Positions 12,492-24,077 of a stretch of DNA of 64,000 bases are shown here, piece by piece. The notes under the pieces were generated by a model. That model did not search any database and was not told the origin of the DNA. It worked only from the letters and a program-made list of their open reading frames with translations. Both the position numbers and the translations under genes were made by a program. Within the stretch, counting starts at the first letter, position 1. Each line of letters begins with the position of its first letter. This stretch comes from Toxorhynchites rutilus septentrionalis (lineage: Eukaryota > Arthropoda > Insecta > Diptera > Culicidae), in NCBI RefSeq assembly GCF_029784135.1, contig NC_073746.1, forward strand, positions 77,824,704-77,888,703. Direction: 5' to 3'.

Positions 12492-12995
12492 GGTTCAGAG
12501 AAGAACCTTTGGTGTTGTGTTTTTGTTATCACTCGATATTCCCATCTTGTTCGGTTAAACCTTCCTGTTTAGCTATTGCGTTTGCCACTCGCCACAGCTT
12601 TCACAGTTGGAAAATTTCTTCCCATCCAGGTTGTGACATGTTGTTCAGTAAATTACATTTAATGGGACGTGCCGGTGAAACACTTTGCCACTCACTGAAA
12701 CTAATTGTTGCCTTGATGAGCGCCGAACCGAAGCTGCTCTGTTCTTGATGCGGGTTTTCTGATTGTCGTGAGCAGCTTTGCAAGCCAACTCGAGCACTCC
12801 GACGGCCGAAACTCTATAATCGCTGTTAGGTATACTGGTGCTCCGGCACCAATCCGTTCGGCCTAGTTACCCTTGCGGAGCAATCAGTGAATGCGACCAA
12901 CAGGGAACTGGAGACCTGCACGGTTCGAGTGAGACTTTGCCTTTCACTTAGCTTGTCCTCCTTTGCTACGTCCACGATGCCGATGTCGTACAACC
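12492..12995 (-). pseudogene. histone H2A pseudogene with relic 3' stem-loop
   Basis: On the minus strand the decayed frame includes SNRAGLQFPVGRIH, a stop, LLRKGN, a stop, AERIGAGAPVYLTAIIE, then after a frameshift VLELACKAAHDNQKTRIKN. These match canonical replication-dependent H2A in order. The start is degraded near 12990. About 30 bp past the coding relic the minus strand has GGTTCTTCTCTGAACC (12492-12507), close to the histone 3' stem-loop consensus GGYYCTTTTCAGRRCC. TATAAA on the same strand at about 13047-13052 could be the old TATA box. Stops and frameshifts make it non-coding. The retained promoter-like and stem-loop sequence suggests DNA-level duplication of a histone unit, not a retrocopy. 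Confidence 0.85.
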
Positions 12996-13213
12996 ACACG
13001 GGTTTACGGTTTGAAAGAAAATAAGATATTTTTTTGGGGTCCGCGTGTTTTATACTCTAGCGGTACACACTCACAGGATAGAGACAAATCGGCAGACTCA
13101 GCCAGAGGGGCGAGTCCAACGAGACGAACGAATGAGCGTTAAAAGGGAGCGATGGCAAAAAAATACATTCATTACGATATGTTCGCTCGTTGGATTCACA
13201 TGCAGGCTGAAAA

Positions 13214-13440
13214 GGGTCCTTTTCAGGATCATAAAATTATCTTCAATCTAAAGAGTTTATTGTTTTGTTTTCCCTCGATATCCCTATCTTGTTCGACTAA
13301 ACCTTCCTGTTTAGCGATTTGTTGCCACTCGCCACAGCTTTCACAGTTGGAAAATTTCTTCCCATCCAGCTTTGTGACATGTTGTACAGTAAATTACATT
13401 CAATGCGACGTGCCGAAGCGCCACTCAGTGTCGCATTGGA
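13214..13440 (-). pseudogene. histone H2A 3'-half relic
   Basis: This tract is colinear with the 3' half of the H2A relic at 12540-12680. They share GTAATTTACTG, GGATGGGAAGAAATTTTCC and GCTGTGGCGAGTGG on the minus strand. It lacks the 5' half. At 13214-13235 is a near-perfect palindrome, CCTGAAAAGG-GT-CCTTTTCAGG, that carries the CTTTTCAG histone stem-loop core on both strands. It may be the overlapping 3' ends of two convergent ancient histone genes. A few residues on the + strand just upstream could be an H2B tail, but that is very weak. Confidence 0.65.
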
Positions 13441-13882
13441 GGCGATTTTAACCTGTAATTGAACATTTGCGATGACAGTGGTACAGTGTCGACTTGCAAT
13501 GTGGGGTCATAATTTGGATCACTATGTTTACAAAAATGTCCAACTAAATAAGTCGCATTACATGTCCGTCCAATTAGCTAAATGTCGAACTAATTGTAAA
13601 TTACTGTACTTTCAATCTGGAAACAATTTAAGAATTGGTGAAAATTGAATAATCAAGAAAGTCCCCAACTATCAATAAGCTCAGAACAACTGCCAAATTC
13701 ACATATTCATCATATCCTGGCAAACAAATTATGAAAAAATCAATTTGTGTTTTTTTTTGGCAGACTTATCTCACTTCTTAACTAGGCGAACCTAGCCAGA
13801 ATTTTCACCTGCCCCCGGGCTTCTGAATGCCAAAGGGGGACTAGGCTCTGCGGAATGCACGTATCTGCATGCTCGTGCTGTT

Positions 13883-14941
13883 TTAGTCCTGACCGAGGAA
13901 TTGTCGGACAATCGCGCAGGTGCTAAGGATGACCGACTTTTGGATGCCGGCCAATTCCTTCTCGATGTTCAACACCTTTAGCGCTTCCAGAAGTGTCTTC
14001 GGGATAATTCCAGTTCCAGAGAGAACGACTGGAACAATTCTTGGGACCTCCCTTAGCCCCCACAGTTCCTTGAGCTCCACGGCCAATGGTCGGTACTTGC
14101 AGATTTTGCGACCGTGGGTCTCCTCCAGATTCTGGTTCAGTGGAATAGCGACATCGATGATGGTGACTTTGCGGTCGCTCTTGTCGTAAACCATTATATC
14201 TGGGCGGTTGTGGTGGATCGAGAGGTCGGTCAGAACAGTGCGATCCCAGTACAGCTTGAAACGGTCATTTTCCAGGACAGGTGCAGGCAGGTACCGGTAG
14301 TTTGGTACGTTGTCTTCCAGTAGAGCACATTGGAGCGCCAGTTGTCGATGAACAATACGGGCCACGTTGTTGTGGCGCTCGGTGTAGGCTGCGTTGGCCA
14401 AAACGGGACAGCCTCCCATAATGTGCTCTATGTTTTCACCTGGTTGATGGCACATCCGGCAAATGTCATCAACGTCTTGATGCCAGACGTACCGCCTGCA
14501 GTTTCTCGTCGGCATTATCCTGTCCTGGATGGCTATCATGTCGGCTTCTACTACTGAAGAGAGTTCACCACGCGTTAGCCACAGATTAGATGCGGCCTTG
14601 TCGACGTGTGGCCGGTCCAGTTGATGGGGGTGGGCACCATGCACTGCCTTCTGCTTCCAAGCTGCAATCTTCTCCTCCACTGTCTGCAGATTGCAGTTGA
14701 GTTGGTACTCCGCTTGCGCCAAGTGCAGAGCGCTGTATCCTCTGTCGGCGGCGCAGACAGCCCGGTATAGCGCGTTTTGGTTGGCGCGTTCTGCGAAGTA
14801 CTCGCGCAGTTGTCGTACCTGGGCAACACACAGTGCAGAAATGTCGACGATTCCAAGTCCCCCTTCTTTGCGTGGTAGTGAAACTCTCTCCAGTGCCGAT
14901 TGAGGATGGTGCATTCCGGCCTCTTTGAATGCTTTCCTCAT
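13883..14941 (-). pseudogene. R4-clade element ORF, zinc finger and endonuclease part
   Basis: This 352-residue frame continues the reverse transcriptase protein after the frameshift. The true junction lies about 50 nt before the first Met. A CCHC finger (C161-x2-C164, H173, C178) precedes a restriction-like endonuclease with RPDIMV (residues 246-251), TIIDVAIP (260-267) and K-CKYRPL (279-285), the PD...D...K pattern that nicks target DNA in R2/R4-type LINEs. No stop interrupts it until the natural end at 13883. The coding half appears intact in itself, but it is detached from RT. Confidence 0.88.
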
Positions 14942-14982
14942 CCTCCTCTCAAGGTCCTCTAGGTTAGTTTTGCTCCATTTGA

Positions 14983-17544
14983 CTACACCAAAACTGAAGG
15001 CAGCAGGGGAACCGCGAATGTGTTGATCGCGCGTACCTTGTTCCCCGCGTTGAGGAAAGTCCTCAGGACACAGTTCACTCGACTCAAGAACTTGTCTCGC
15101 AGCTCCGTCTTGATGTCGGAGTGGCGAATCCCGGTGAGCTGTCGGAATCCAAGATATTTATAGGATTCGCCACGAACCATGTCTCTTATAAACTCGCCGT
15201 CATAGACCTCGTAGCCTCCGGATTCGGTAAGTTGTCCTTTCAGCAGGTGGACACAGCGACACTTGTCGAGGCCGAACTCCATACAGATGTCCCTGCTTAT
15301 GTCTTCGACAACCCGGATAGCTACACCTAGACGCTGACGTGAATCAGCGTAGACCTTGAGATCGTCCATGTAAAAGGTATGGGTCACTTCTTCGTGGGCG
15401 CCGTCGCCATACCTTATTTTATAGCCATGACCGTTTCTATTGAGCGTCCTACTGAGGGGGTTCAGTGCCAGACAAAACCAAAGCGGGCTGAAAGAGTCGC
15501 CTTGGAATATCCCCCTCTTTATCTGCAGCGTTCTAGACTGCAACACATTTTCCCCATCACTGAGGTGCAGAGACGTACTCCACTGCCTCATCGCATGCTG
15601 CAGGAACCTAACGACGACGGGATCAATTTTGTAGAGCTCCAATACCCGGACGAGAAACGAGTGAGGTATGGAGTCATAAGCCTTCCTGTAATCGATGTAG
15701 GCCATACTTAGGTTCCGCTGGTTATATACCGCCTGGCCGACTATGGCTGCGTCGATGATGGCCTGGTCTTTGCAGCCATGCGTATTTTTCCTGCATCCTT
15801 TCTGCTCTTCTGCGATGATGTGATGCTGTTCGCAGTGAGCAGAAACTTTGGCGGTAATTATGCTGCTCAGTATTTTGTACAGACTCGATAGGCACGTTAT
15901 CGGTCTGTACTTTGATGGGTTCAATGTGTTGCTGTCTTTCGGGAGGAGGAAGGTGACGCCACGGGTGGCGAATTCAGGAAGGTTGTGTGGGTCACGTAGC
16001 ACCTTGTTGAAGCACTCAGCTATCTTTGGATGTGCGACGGTCAGCTTCTTGTGCCAAAAGTTCTGGACACCATCGGGGCCCGGTGCTGCCCAGTTCCTCA
16101 GGTACCGCGAGGCTTCGCGGACATCGTTCTCTCCGACGATGATAGCTGGCATCTCTCCAATTTCACCACAACTCTCCTCCTCCCGTCTTAACCACATTTG
16201 CCCGTCGCGATGTTCTACTGGGGTCTCCCAAATACCAGCCCAGAAGTTCGTCACATCGCTAATATCTGGCAAACCTTCGCGGTAGTCGGGCTTCTCGTCG
16301 CTAATGTGGTCGTAGAACGCTTTTTCGTTATCTCTGAACATCCGATTTTGTTCCTGGCGCTTTGCAGAGTCAGAGTAACGTTTCAGCCGTTTAGTTAGGA
16401 TGCTCAATTGCTGTACCAGTGTGTCGAGTTTTTCCGTCAGCTGGTGAGCTCCCAGCTGGCGAAGTTCAGTAGGCCGCACGATCACAGCAACTTGGCGACA
16501 TAATTTCGCCGATCTGCTGCCTCTTTTGTACGCCATCAGTCTTCCAATTGCGGCGCGCTTGTTTAGGATCCGTTGCTCCAATCTCCTTCGCCATGGAGGC
16601 TCACGCCTTTCACGGAGATGTTGGAGCAGTCCGCCTCTTGGCCTAATACGGTATCCTAAACTTTTGGCGGTCGCCACAGCAGCACAGTAAACTTTCAGTT
16701 GCAGCTCCTCCATGTTCTCAGCATCAACCAAGTGCAGCGGAAGAACGTGCTCGTTCATGAGCTTTACTGCACTTGTCAGCCTGCGGGAATGCTGCAACTT
16801 CGGGATCCTGGGGCGCGACAAAGGGTCCGTGTCGCGGAACTGTGAGATCGCCTCGTCGTAATGGAAGACCAGATCGCGTAGTAGTTGTTGATCTGGCTGT
16901 GGATCTTCCGGCTCAGGGGGTTGTTGTACTGTGGCCTCCACTGGTGCTGATTCGCGTGCCCCACTCGCGAATGAATTGCTCAGCCGTACTGAACTTCGTC
17001 TCGACACATCGCTTGCTCTGCTTGTTCTGGAGCTTAGTTCTCTCTGCACCTGCTGCTTGATCTCGTCGACTTGCGTTTGGGAGAGCATATTGTTGCGTAC
17101 AATCGCTCTACGCCTCGCGTTCATCGCGTTTTGGTCAAGCCTCCCGACGAACTCTGGATACGCTTCCTCGAACATTGCGAGTATTCGAGGGCGACCGCTC
17201 ATGTCCGTCTCCAAAGCAGTGCAGATGTAATAGGCGCGGATCACGAATTCATTCATTTCATGTGTCCACATGATCCGTCGCCTAGTAGTACCCACAAGTG
17301 TGGACGACTGTCGTCTGACAGTCGCAACACGCCTCGTAGGCGCAGCGTTTCGTTGGTGATGTCGATGGCTGCTGTTTCCGTGTGGCGGTAGCTCTTCGGG
17401 TTGAACCCGGCTGGTGGCCCGCTCTTGCACATCGCCCTCCAGCCGCTGGCCGCTCGCTCTTACGCCCGTTCCAGGACCAGCTCCAGTTCGGGGACCCTCC
17501 TCGGGCGATCGCATTCTGAGTATTCTTCGTGAACGTAGCTCCAT
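14983..17544 (-). pseudogene. R4-clade element ORF, N-terminal and reverse transcriptase part
   Basis: This 853-residue frame starts MELRSRRILR. Residues 1-88 are basic and low complexity. Residues 88-160 (IMWTHEMNEF...NAMNARRRAIVRNN) look like a Myb-type DNA-binding segment. RT motifs follow: KYRPITCL, the QKGCR segment, YIDYRKAYDSIPHSF, KRGIFQGDSFSPLWFCL, and the catalytic FYMDDLKVYA at residue 724. YMDDLK instead of FADD is characteristic of the R4/Dong group. It ends at a premature stop at 14983 caused by a frameshift between 14985 and 15010. The protein continues in another frame at 14941. It would otherwise copy the element's RNA by target-primed reverse transcription. Confidence 0.88.
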
Positions 17545-17941
17545 TTTCTGGGTGTATCTCCTTTGCCCGGGAGACAGCGGGTTGGCAAGGCCTCCATGAC
17601 CCGGGAGGCCTTCCCCGGGAGAGATATAGCGCTCTGACTCGCTCGCACCCCCTCACTTAGCCACTTTCGACACCCGTTCTCGGAGCCAAGACCAGGTGTG
17701 TGTTTCCAGTTCACGCCCGATCTAAAAATGTCGTCATATGATCTTCGTGGAGGCGTGAGATAGGAACATTTGAGACCAACAGGTAGGCTCCTACCCTAGT
17801 GTTGATCCCCATTTGAGAACCTTGGAATTTGGTGTTTTTTTATTATTTGTGTTTTTATTTATTGTGTTTTTTTATTATTTTGGATATTGTTTTAGAAAGC
17901 ATTGAACTGTATTTCCTAAACTCTTTTTTGGAAGGTTTAAT

Positions 17942-18388
17942 GGCCCTGAAAAGCGCCTTGTTTTATGGAATGGTTCCAATTTAGAAAACTTAGTACTCGT
18001 GGTTTTGAAAAAAAAACATTTCGAACGCCCTCGATGCCGCCTTGTTCTGGATTTGCCACCAAAGCAGTTTGTATAAAGAACAAACTTTTTTCTTCTGCTA
18101 CCTGATGCCGTTTTGCGATTGCGTTTGCCACTCGCCACTCGCTGCAACTGCCTGTTGTTGTCTTGATGTGTTCTGTTCTGAATGCGGTTTTTCTTATCGT
18201 CGCGAGCAGCTTTACCAGCCAACTCGATCACTTCGGCGGCCGAAACTATATAACGCCGGCTAGGTGGACTGGTGCACTGGTACTAACGCGCTCGGCCTAG
18301 CTACCCTTGCGGGGAACTCCAGATCAACACGTTTCGAGCGGGATTTTGCCTTTCCCTTCACTTTTCCTCCTTTACCATGTCCAGACAT
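17942..18388 (-). pseudogene. histone H2A pseudogene with well-preserved 3' stem-loop
   Basis: The minus strand starts at about 18388 with MSGHGKGGKVKGKAKSRSKR, the canonical H2A N-terminus. It decays through a frameshift and stop (near 18250) to VIELAGKAARDDKKNRI, matching H2A helix 2. The tail is scrambled. At 17942-17957 the minus strand reads GGCGCTTTTCAGGGCC, one base from the consensus histone stem-loop. A TTAAAA motif about 100 bp upstream of the Met (near 18486 on +) could be the TATA box. Compared with the 12.5-kb copy this one has the better-preserved start and stem-loop. It is the same kind of relic on the same strand. Confidence 0.85.
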
Positions 18389-18618
18389 GGCTGCTTGGGT
18401 TGGTTTGTTGATGTGTTGTGATTCGAACCGATGTGGTGTACGGTTTGAATGAGAATGATCGTTACGGCAGCGGAGCGGGGATTTTTAAGCTGACTGGCTG
18501 GCTCGAGAATTACGCATGTGTGAGACTGCGACCAATGTTTCGTTCATTTTTTTCTTTTTCCTTTCCAATCGTGCTTCATTGTTCAGTTTAGTGCCTAGAT
18601 TTCCATTTCACCCCCTAT

Positions 18619-18650
18619 ATCTTCCGGTTAGACGTAGTCCTACGTCAATA
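18619..18650. repeat. CCGG/GACGTAG palindromic motif upstream of the H2A relic
   Basis: TTCCGGTTA is followed by the perfect palindrome GACGTAGTCCTACGTC (18631-18646), 5' of the 18.4-kb H2A relic. A related string, ACCGGAGTGACGTAGGACTA, lies at 12341-12360 beyond the other H2A relic. The two might be shared flanking or promoter DNA of an ancestral histone unit; the function is unknown. Confidence 0.4.
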
Positions 18651-19104
18651 TAGAATTATACCAGCGAACTATAATCTAGGCGACACTTTTAATTAATCTT
18701 ATGCTACACTCCATCTGTACAAGCTAAGGACGATCCATTTAGGTATGGAATGTTAAGATGATGAGGATGTGCGATTTAATGTGAATCCCAGAAAATTAAC
18801 TCTTTTCGAGTTAAAGTATCTTATTCCTCCATATCATCCCAGGCGTCCAATTTTCTCTAACACCTCTATAGCATCATATCGGTGAAGATACCAATAACTT
18901 CTAATTACAACTGACATTTTTTGTAGCCGATGAAATGATCATTTTTTCATTGGAATTAGGAGCACACCATCGTACGAGAATATTCTGAGGTGATGGAGTC
19001 TTGGGATTGACCCATCTGGTCATGGAAATCATTTCAAATTTCAAGAAACTTACGAAGATGAACAAGTCCTAAGACTCCACCACTGTAATGTAATGTAATG
19101 TAAT

Positions 19105-19468
19105 GTACACTGTAATGCAGCGGTAGAGACGATTACACATAAGTATAGCGAGTGCCCGCGTGTGGCAAATGCGTGGTGTTTCATGCAAAACAAACTGACA
19201 GCGTTACTCGGCGGCTGGCAGAGACCAGCATTTGAAGAAGTGATGCGTCCAACACTGATCAACACCGAGCGCATAACAAGAACAAAATTCATAAAAACAG
19301 TCTGTAATTATATAGAATTTGTAAATCAAAACAGCAACGTCGATGTGAATGCGTTGAATTTTATGTTAAATGTTAATGAATAACTTTAAGTTGAATATGA
19401 AGCAATATTTATAAATTATATACGAAATATACAAAGAATTGACAAATCAAAAAAAAAAAAAAAAAAAT
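19105..19468 (+). mobile_element. 5'-truncated LINE, 3' terminal fragment
   Basis: The frame reads THKYSECPRVANAWCFMQ..., ends ...LNFMLNVNE with a stop at 19383, and is followed by about 65 nt of 3' UTR and an A-run (19449-19467). H-x4-C-PRVxxxW is the C-terminal finger and tail seen in many insect LINEs. The rest is missing, as expected for 5' truncation during target-primed reverse transcription. A (TGTAA)n run lies at 19083-19107 immediately 5'. The clade is not determined. Confidence 0.6.
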
Positions 19469-19927
19469 TGGTATCTTTACCGACATGTAATATTTTTGAT
19501 TTGATCATATTTCGTATCGTAGTAACGATTTGAATATGTTTTAATTATGTGATTCAAAATATTTTCTATTATTTTCAATACATTTTCTACATCGATTTAA
19601 TAGCGATTCCAATTCGATAGATTTCGAGAAATGACGTTCAACGCTTCGATTGTAGCCGTTCGAATGGCTCTATTGTCGTCAGAAAGATCCCTTCCAATTT
19701 TGCATTGAATTTTAGGAATTTTGGGAAAAGCCATAGAATACCAAATCTTGTGAACCCGGTGGAGGATGTAGAACACAGACGCGATTTAGACGCGATCGTG
19801 CATTATCGTGTGAAGCGCCCCACTCTTTTCATTATGATATTCGGGTCAAAACCGACGTCAGACATTTGAACACTCAAAATTAATATATTTCGGAACTTTA
19901 TTTATACACTGTGTATTGCATAACGGT

Positions 19928-20201
19928 GGTGCACCCGGGGTCGAGTGGTTAGCGTCTCACATTATCATGCAGGGAGTTCGGGTTCGATTCCCGTTCTGGC
20001 CGGGGGATTTTTCATCAAAAAATATCCTTTGACTTACACTGTGGTCACGCGTTTTCTAGAGCTTGCCATTCGGAATACATGCAAGGCGTGTTATTTGGCT
20101 TAAGAAATCTCAATTAAGTATTAATAAATGACGCTAGTTAATGCATATGTTGAGACGGCAAAAGTTCCACAGGGAACGTTAACGCCATTTAAATAAAAAA
20201 A
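19928..20201 (+). mobile_element. tRNA-derived SINE with 13-bp target duplications
   Basis: The 5' part has a pol III A box (GTCGAGTGGTTAGCGTC) and B box (GGTTCGATTCC) with tRNA-like spacing, then a body including CACTGTGGTCAC and ATGCAAGGCGTGT, and an A-rich tail. The 13-bp sequence ATTGCATAACGGT is repeated exactly at 19915-19927 and 20202-20214, giving precise ends. It is not a tRNA gene, because the 3' acceptor half is replaced by SINE body. A degraded relative of the body is seen on the minus strand at about 53500-53585. Confidence 0.92.
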
Positions 20202-20214
20202 ATTGCATAACGGT

Positions 20215-22940
20215 ATTGCACATTTGATTAAGTTTATACTCCATGCTCAATTCTGTTTACTCCAACTTTCAAGATCCCAATCCACAAAACACCGGTTTTG
20301 TAAACCCTATCCATCTTACAGCTCCGCTCGCGTGCTACAGAATGTATATGCTTACGAGTCGCTGCACTTAGCAGACTACCCATCCACCCTCATTCGCCGT
20401 TGACATGTGTTTTCGCGTTTTCCCCCTTCTCAGCCTTCTCTGTTTCTCCAGGGTGTAGTAATTGAATCATAATACTATTAATTCAATTAGAGAAATGACA
20501 ATTAGTGGAACATCCCACACAAGAAGCTTCCACGTACGCATGTTCTTACGTGGTACGGATGTATGTAATCAACAGCGAGGGTGGATTAAATAGGGTAAGA
20601 AATGGGAAAAAAATAACTTGAACTTGTTGCAGCCTAGGTAAGCAATAACGCGTAATGCATTTCACGCAACAATCCTCGTTTGCTGTCTCGCACTGACTGC
20701 TCGTGGGAATTCCATGTGCGGCGGCCAGAAACGATGAAATTTGATGTGATGTGCAATTATTTGCGACGGAAACACGTGTGCTGCCTGAATGACATTCCGC
20801 AAAAATGCGAAGAAAAATAATCGACTTGGAAGTAATTGATTTTCTGCGGAAATTCGCACGTGTTACGAAACGAAAACATAGACTGCGTCGGACCGGAATG
20901 GGTCTAACGATTTGTTCACGAGCGGCCAGAAATTGAACTATTTAAACATTGGGCCGCTTCATACGCAGGGCAGGAATTGCAACCGGCTTTTTCTCATTTT
21001 CAGTTCCCGCACGTCTTCGTCAAACTCCACTTTGCACTTCAGGAACCACCTCTCACTTCGACAATCAGCAAGAAAGCAAAACCTACAACGGCGGCCTTCA
21101 CTGGGAGGGAAAAACTTTTGACCACGCGATAGTCTCGTCTCGACGCTTTTTCCTTTTCTCTTGATGCTGCTGCTGCTGCTGGTTATCATTGACGAGGTAA
21201 ATTGATGCAATTACGCTAGGAGCAAATTCAATTACAGTTTTTTTCTCGCTTCTTCTCTCAACCCCTCCTAGTTTTTATTTCTCCGACACATGCGGCGTCC
21301 TTTCCCACTGTCAAGTTTCGCACTATCTCTAGGGGATTTCCGCTTTTCTAGGAAACAGTTTTTCCCGCTCTCTCTTCCAGAGGCAATTGCTGCTGCTGAT
21401 GTTCGTTCTACTATTCGTTTCCTGCCGATTGTACCGATTTCAGTGTTTCGAAAATTTTTTTCCTCCTTCGTTTTCTCGCTCACTAGCCGGACACAACCCC
21501 GGTGTCCGGAATCTACAGGGCAGAAATTGGTCCGAGTGGGTGACGAACTCGAGAGCGGCGACGGCTTCGACACCTAATGATAGTGTTGTTGTCAGCTGAT
21601 GTTGATCACCGAGAGGCTTTTTTGCGCCTCTGTGAACATTTAGCGCGGACGCCCGAGCATCGAAAAAAAAGACATCATTGCAGGGCGGGGTGTGAGCCTG
21701 GTGTGAGGTTAATGAATTTTTGGGGCTTCTCCGGTGGTGGTCGTGCTCGTGTCTGGCTTGGGCCTTTCTTCGGCACAGAACCGGGCCGCTTCGGCGAGGG
21801 CATACAGACACATCACTCAAATTCCTTCACACGTTTCCCGGCGGAGGGATTCCGAAATTTGTGCTGGCCGACAATTGAGGAAGCAACGGAGAAAAAAAAA
21901 GAAAAATCAAACGGAGGGAAGAAATGATGAAATTAAATTACTCTTTTTCAATTCGCATGGCAATGGGACGCCGCGATGCAGGCAGCGTTTCGAGGGGTGG
22001 AACTCCGGCTCCGGACGTAGACTGTAGAACTTTAACGCGTCTGGGAAGGATAGCGCTGAGGGTGGCTGCGGAAGCGATGAGTTATGGTTCTAATTGTCAA
22101 ACACTGTTGGATGGGGATGATCGTTTGGAAATTACATCAAAAGATTTGACAATAGTCTACGTGGACATATAAGAAGGTTTTTAATAATGCTCACCTGGAC
22201 CAGGTGACTGTTTTATTTCATAATTTCGTTTATGGCGCTCGTATTGAGTTACATGAATATATTCGCTTATACCGTCGCTGTCCAAGCTTGTAACCAACAA
22301 TACTTTATGCCAACTTTCGAACGCAGGGTAAAGGAGGAGAACACTACCAAGATGCTCTGTGCGAGCTTTTTGTTGTGGGAATATGTTGGTGAGCCTTTAA
22401 AAAGAGCAGTGGGAATTTATCGTTTGATAGTGGATCATAACACTTCGTCCACAGTGTTGGAAAACAATGGCAAAAAAAATGATGACGCTGAATTGGAAGA
22501 ATTATTGGCTGAAGAATGAAGTCGAACAAGAACAGAATAGGCAACAATATCCTATGTCTAGCGATCAACAGATACAAAGTGTTTCCAAGCCATGGGAATG
22601 GTTAAAAAGTCTGGCTCTGGTTTCCAAAAAAAGGACATCAAGTGTCGGAAAAACATTTATGGTACACTTCTTTGAAGATGGGTAAGTTTATTTTACATCA
22701 AATCATAATTGATGATGATGATGAAAAATGGATAAATACTCTTCGATCACTTTTTGTAGCCGCACACATATTTGAGGCGTGATTTGGGAACTGGTTTTTA
22801 TATTTATATTTTATATAGCTTCTTACTATAAGACATTTTAAAATAGAGTATGTTGAAAGTTAAAACCATTTAGAAACACCACTAGCTTTTATTAAAGAAA
22901 GTTATTAGATGTGTCATACAGCAGTACTTATTTAAATTAC
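20215..22940. other. largely unique intronic block
   Basis: Higher-complexity DNA without transposon ends, with a short (CTG)n run near 21165-21182. A + strand open frame at 22232-22519 (95 codons, acidic tail) and an overlapping one to 22685 are unrecognised. Neither has a supportable start or domain, so I do not call them genes. Confidence 0.45.
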
Positions 22941-22944
22941 GGTA

Positions 22945-24077
22945 CAGGTAAACTTCGATATAACGTACATTTCACTTTCAAAATTGTATGTTGTATTGAA
23001 TTGTATATCGAAGCATAATAAAGTACTCACAAACGTAGTCTATAATACTTTATTGTGTTGCTTTTTTAGTAAAGTTAATGAATAACTTCAATCAGAAGAC
23101 GAAGCCAGCCTTTCTCATGATGTTTCCCTTTCGTACTGTTGATTAAAACTTGATTCATTTAGAATCCGGAATCACAAAACCAGCTGTACAAAACTTGTTT
23201 TAGCATCACAATACAGATAATTTATTGTTCTATCAGAAAAAAAAATTGATAAATTTTTTCCTTTACACTTTGGAAATGTGTATGTTGGCTACCTGACCTC
23301 TCCGATAGCCGACCAACAGGTACCAACATCACAATTTCACCAAACGACTAAACGATAAACCATGCGCAAGCGTATGCGCCGAAATGCACCTTGATAATAA
23401 TGTGAATGATACCGACGAGAACCACATCTGCGAACGTTCATTGATCAATTTCACGTTTATTTGCCGTATGTGCACTGAAGTGCCTACAGCGCATAAATAA
23501 ATCAACACTTGATAACAGCAAACAGTTTATTCTTCACATTACAGTCATTACACAGTTATACATATATTTTGTTTCACAACATTACAATTACATTTGCATT
23601 CTTATTGCATTTTATATCACATTCGAATACATTTCAATTTACATCATTTATTTTACAGGTCTTCAATAACTAGGTTGTTGGTATCAATAACTAGCACAGT
23701 CTTCTCCATATACGTTCTCCTGCGGTGGACCAAGTTGGAATGATCTGCTCCGCAGATCAGCATTTTTCCCATCCGCAGCTCTTAACCGAATTAACTTCGG
23801 CTGTGGTGAATTTCACCCTCTGATTTGATGTCTGTTCCGAAATCCTGCTGCGGGAGCGAGATGTCCTGTTTCACATATAAGTCCCTTTTACACTTACTAT
23901 AGTGCTTTGTTTGCAGCTTTGTTTTATGTCGCTATCTGGTCGATTATTTTTGTTGTGCACGGGTTATTGTCCGTACCAAACAGCAGCTGATTGACCCCAG
24001 GGTTGTAGTGAAGAGGGTTCATTCAAGACGCAAACAGTGTACGTTATATCGAGTGACGTTATATCGAAGTGTCCCTG
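22945..24077 (-). mobile_element. Tigger/pogo-like non-autonomous element, copy 1
   Basis: The ends are inverted: CAGGTAAACTTCGATATAACG at 22945 and CGTTATATCGAAGTGTCCCTG ending at 24077, each flanked by TA. The interior, read on the minus strand, aligns with the element at 38499-39524. Shared motifs include ATCAGCTGCTGT, TGAATTTCACC/GGTGAAATTCACC near GCCGAAG, and CTGCGGAGCAGA. No transposase frame is present. The right part (23784-24077) was copied by the tandem duplication and reappears at 26331-26624. Confidence 0.8.

Larger units (their letters stand above)
13760..17835 (-). mobile_element. R4/Dong-clade non-LTR retrotransposon, near full length
   Basis: A single long open region on the minus strand encodes an N-terminal DNA-binding-like region, a reverse transcriptase, a CCHC finger and a restriction-like endonuclease, in the order typical of R4-clade LINEs. 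Possible 5' leader sequence lies at 17545-17830. The 3' side ends in a minus-strand A-run (T-run on +, about 13750-13759). Target duplications could not be identified, so the ends are approximate. The element sits among the H2A relics and separates one copy from the others. Only one frameshift breaks the coding region, so the insertion is comparatively young. Confidence 0.85.

Noticed and set aside
19928..20010. Possible tRNA gene
   Set aside because: It has A and B boxes but no proper acceptor stem, continues into a SINE body with an A tail, and has target duplications.
22232..22685. Overlapping 95- and 72-codon + strand open frames
   Set aside because: The sequence is plausible as protein but no family is recognised and no start, splice or terminal structure supports a gene.
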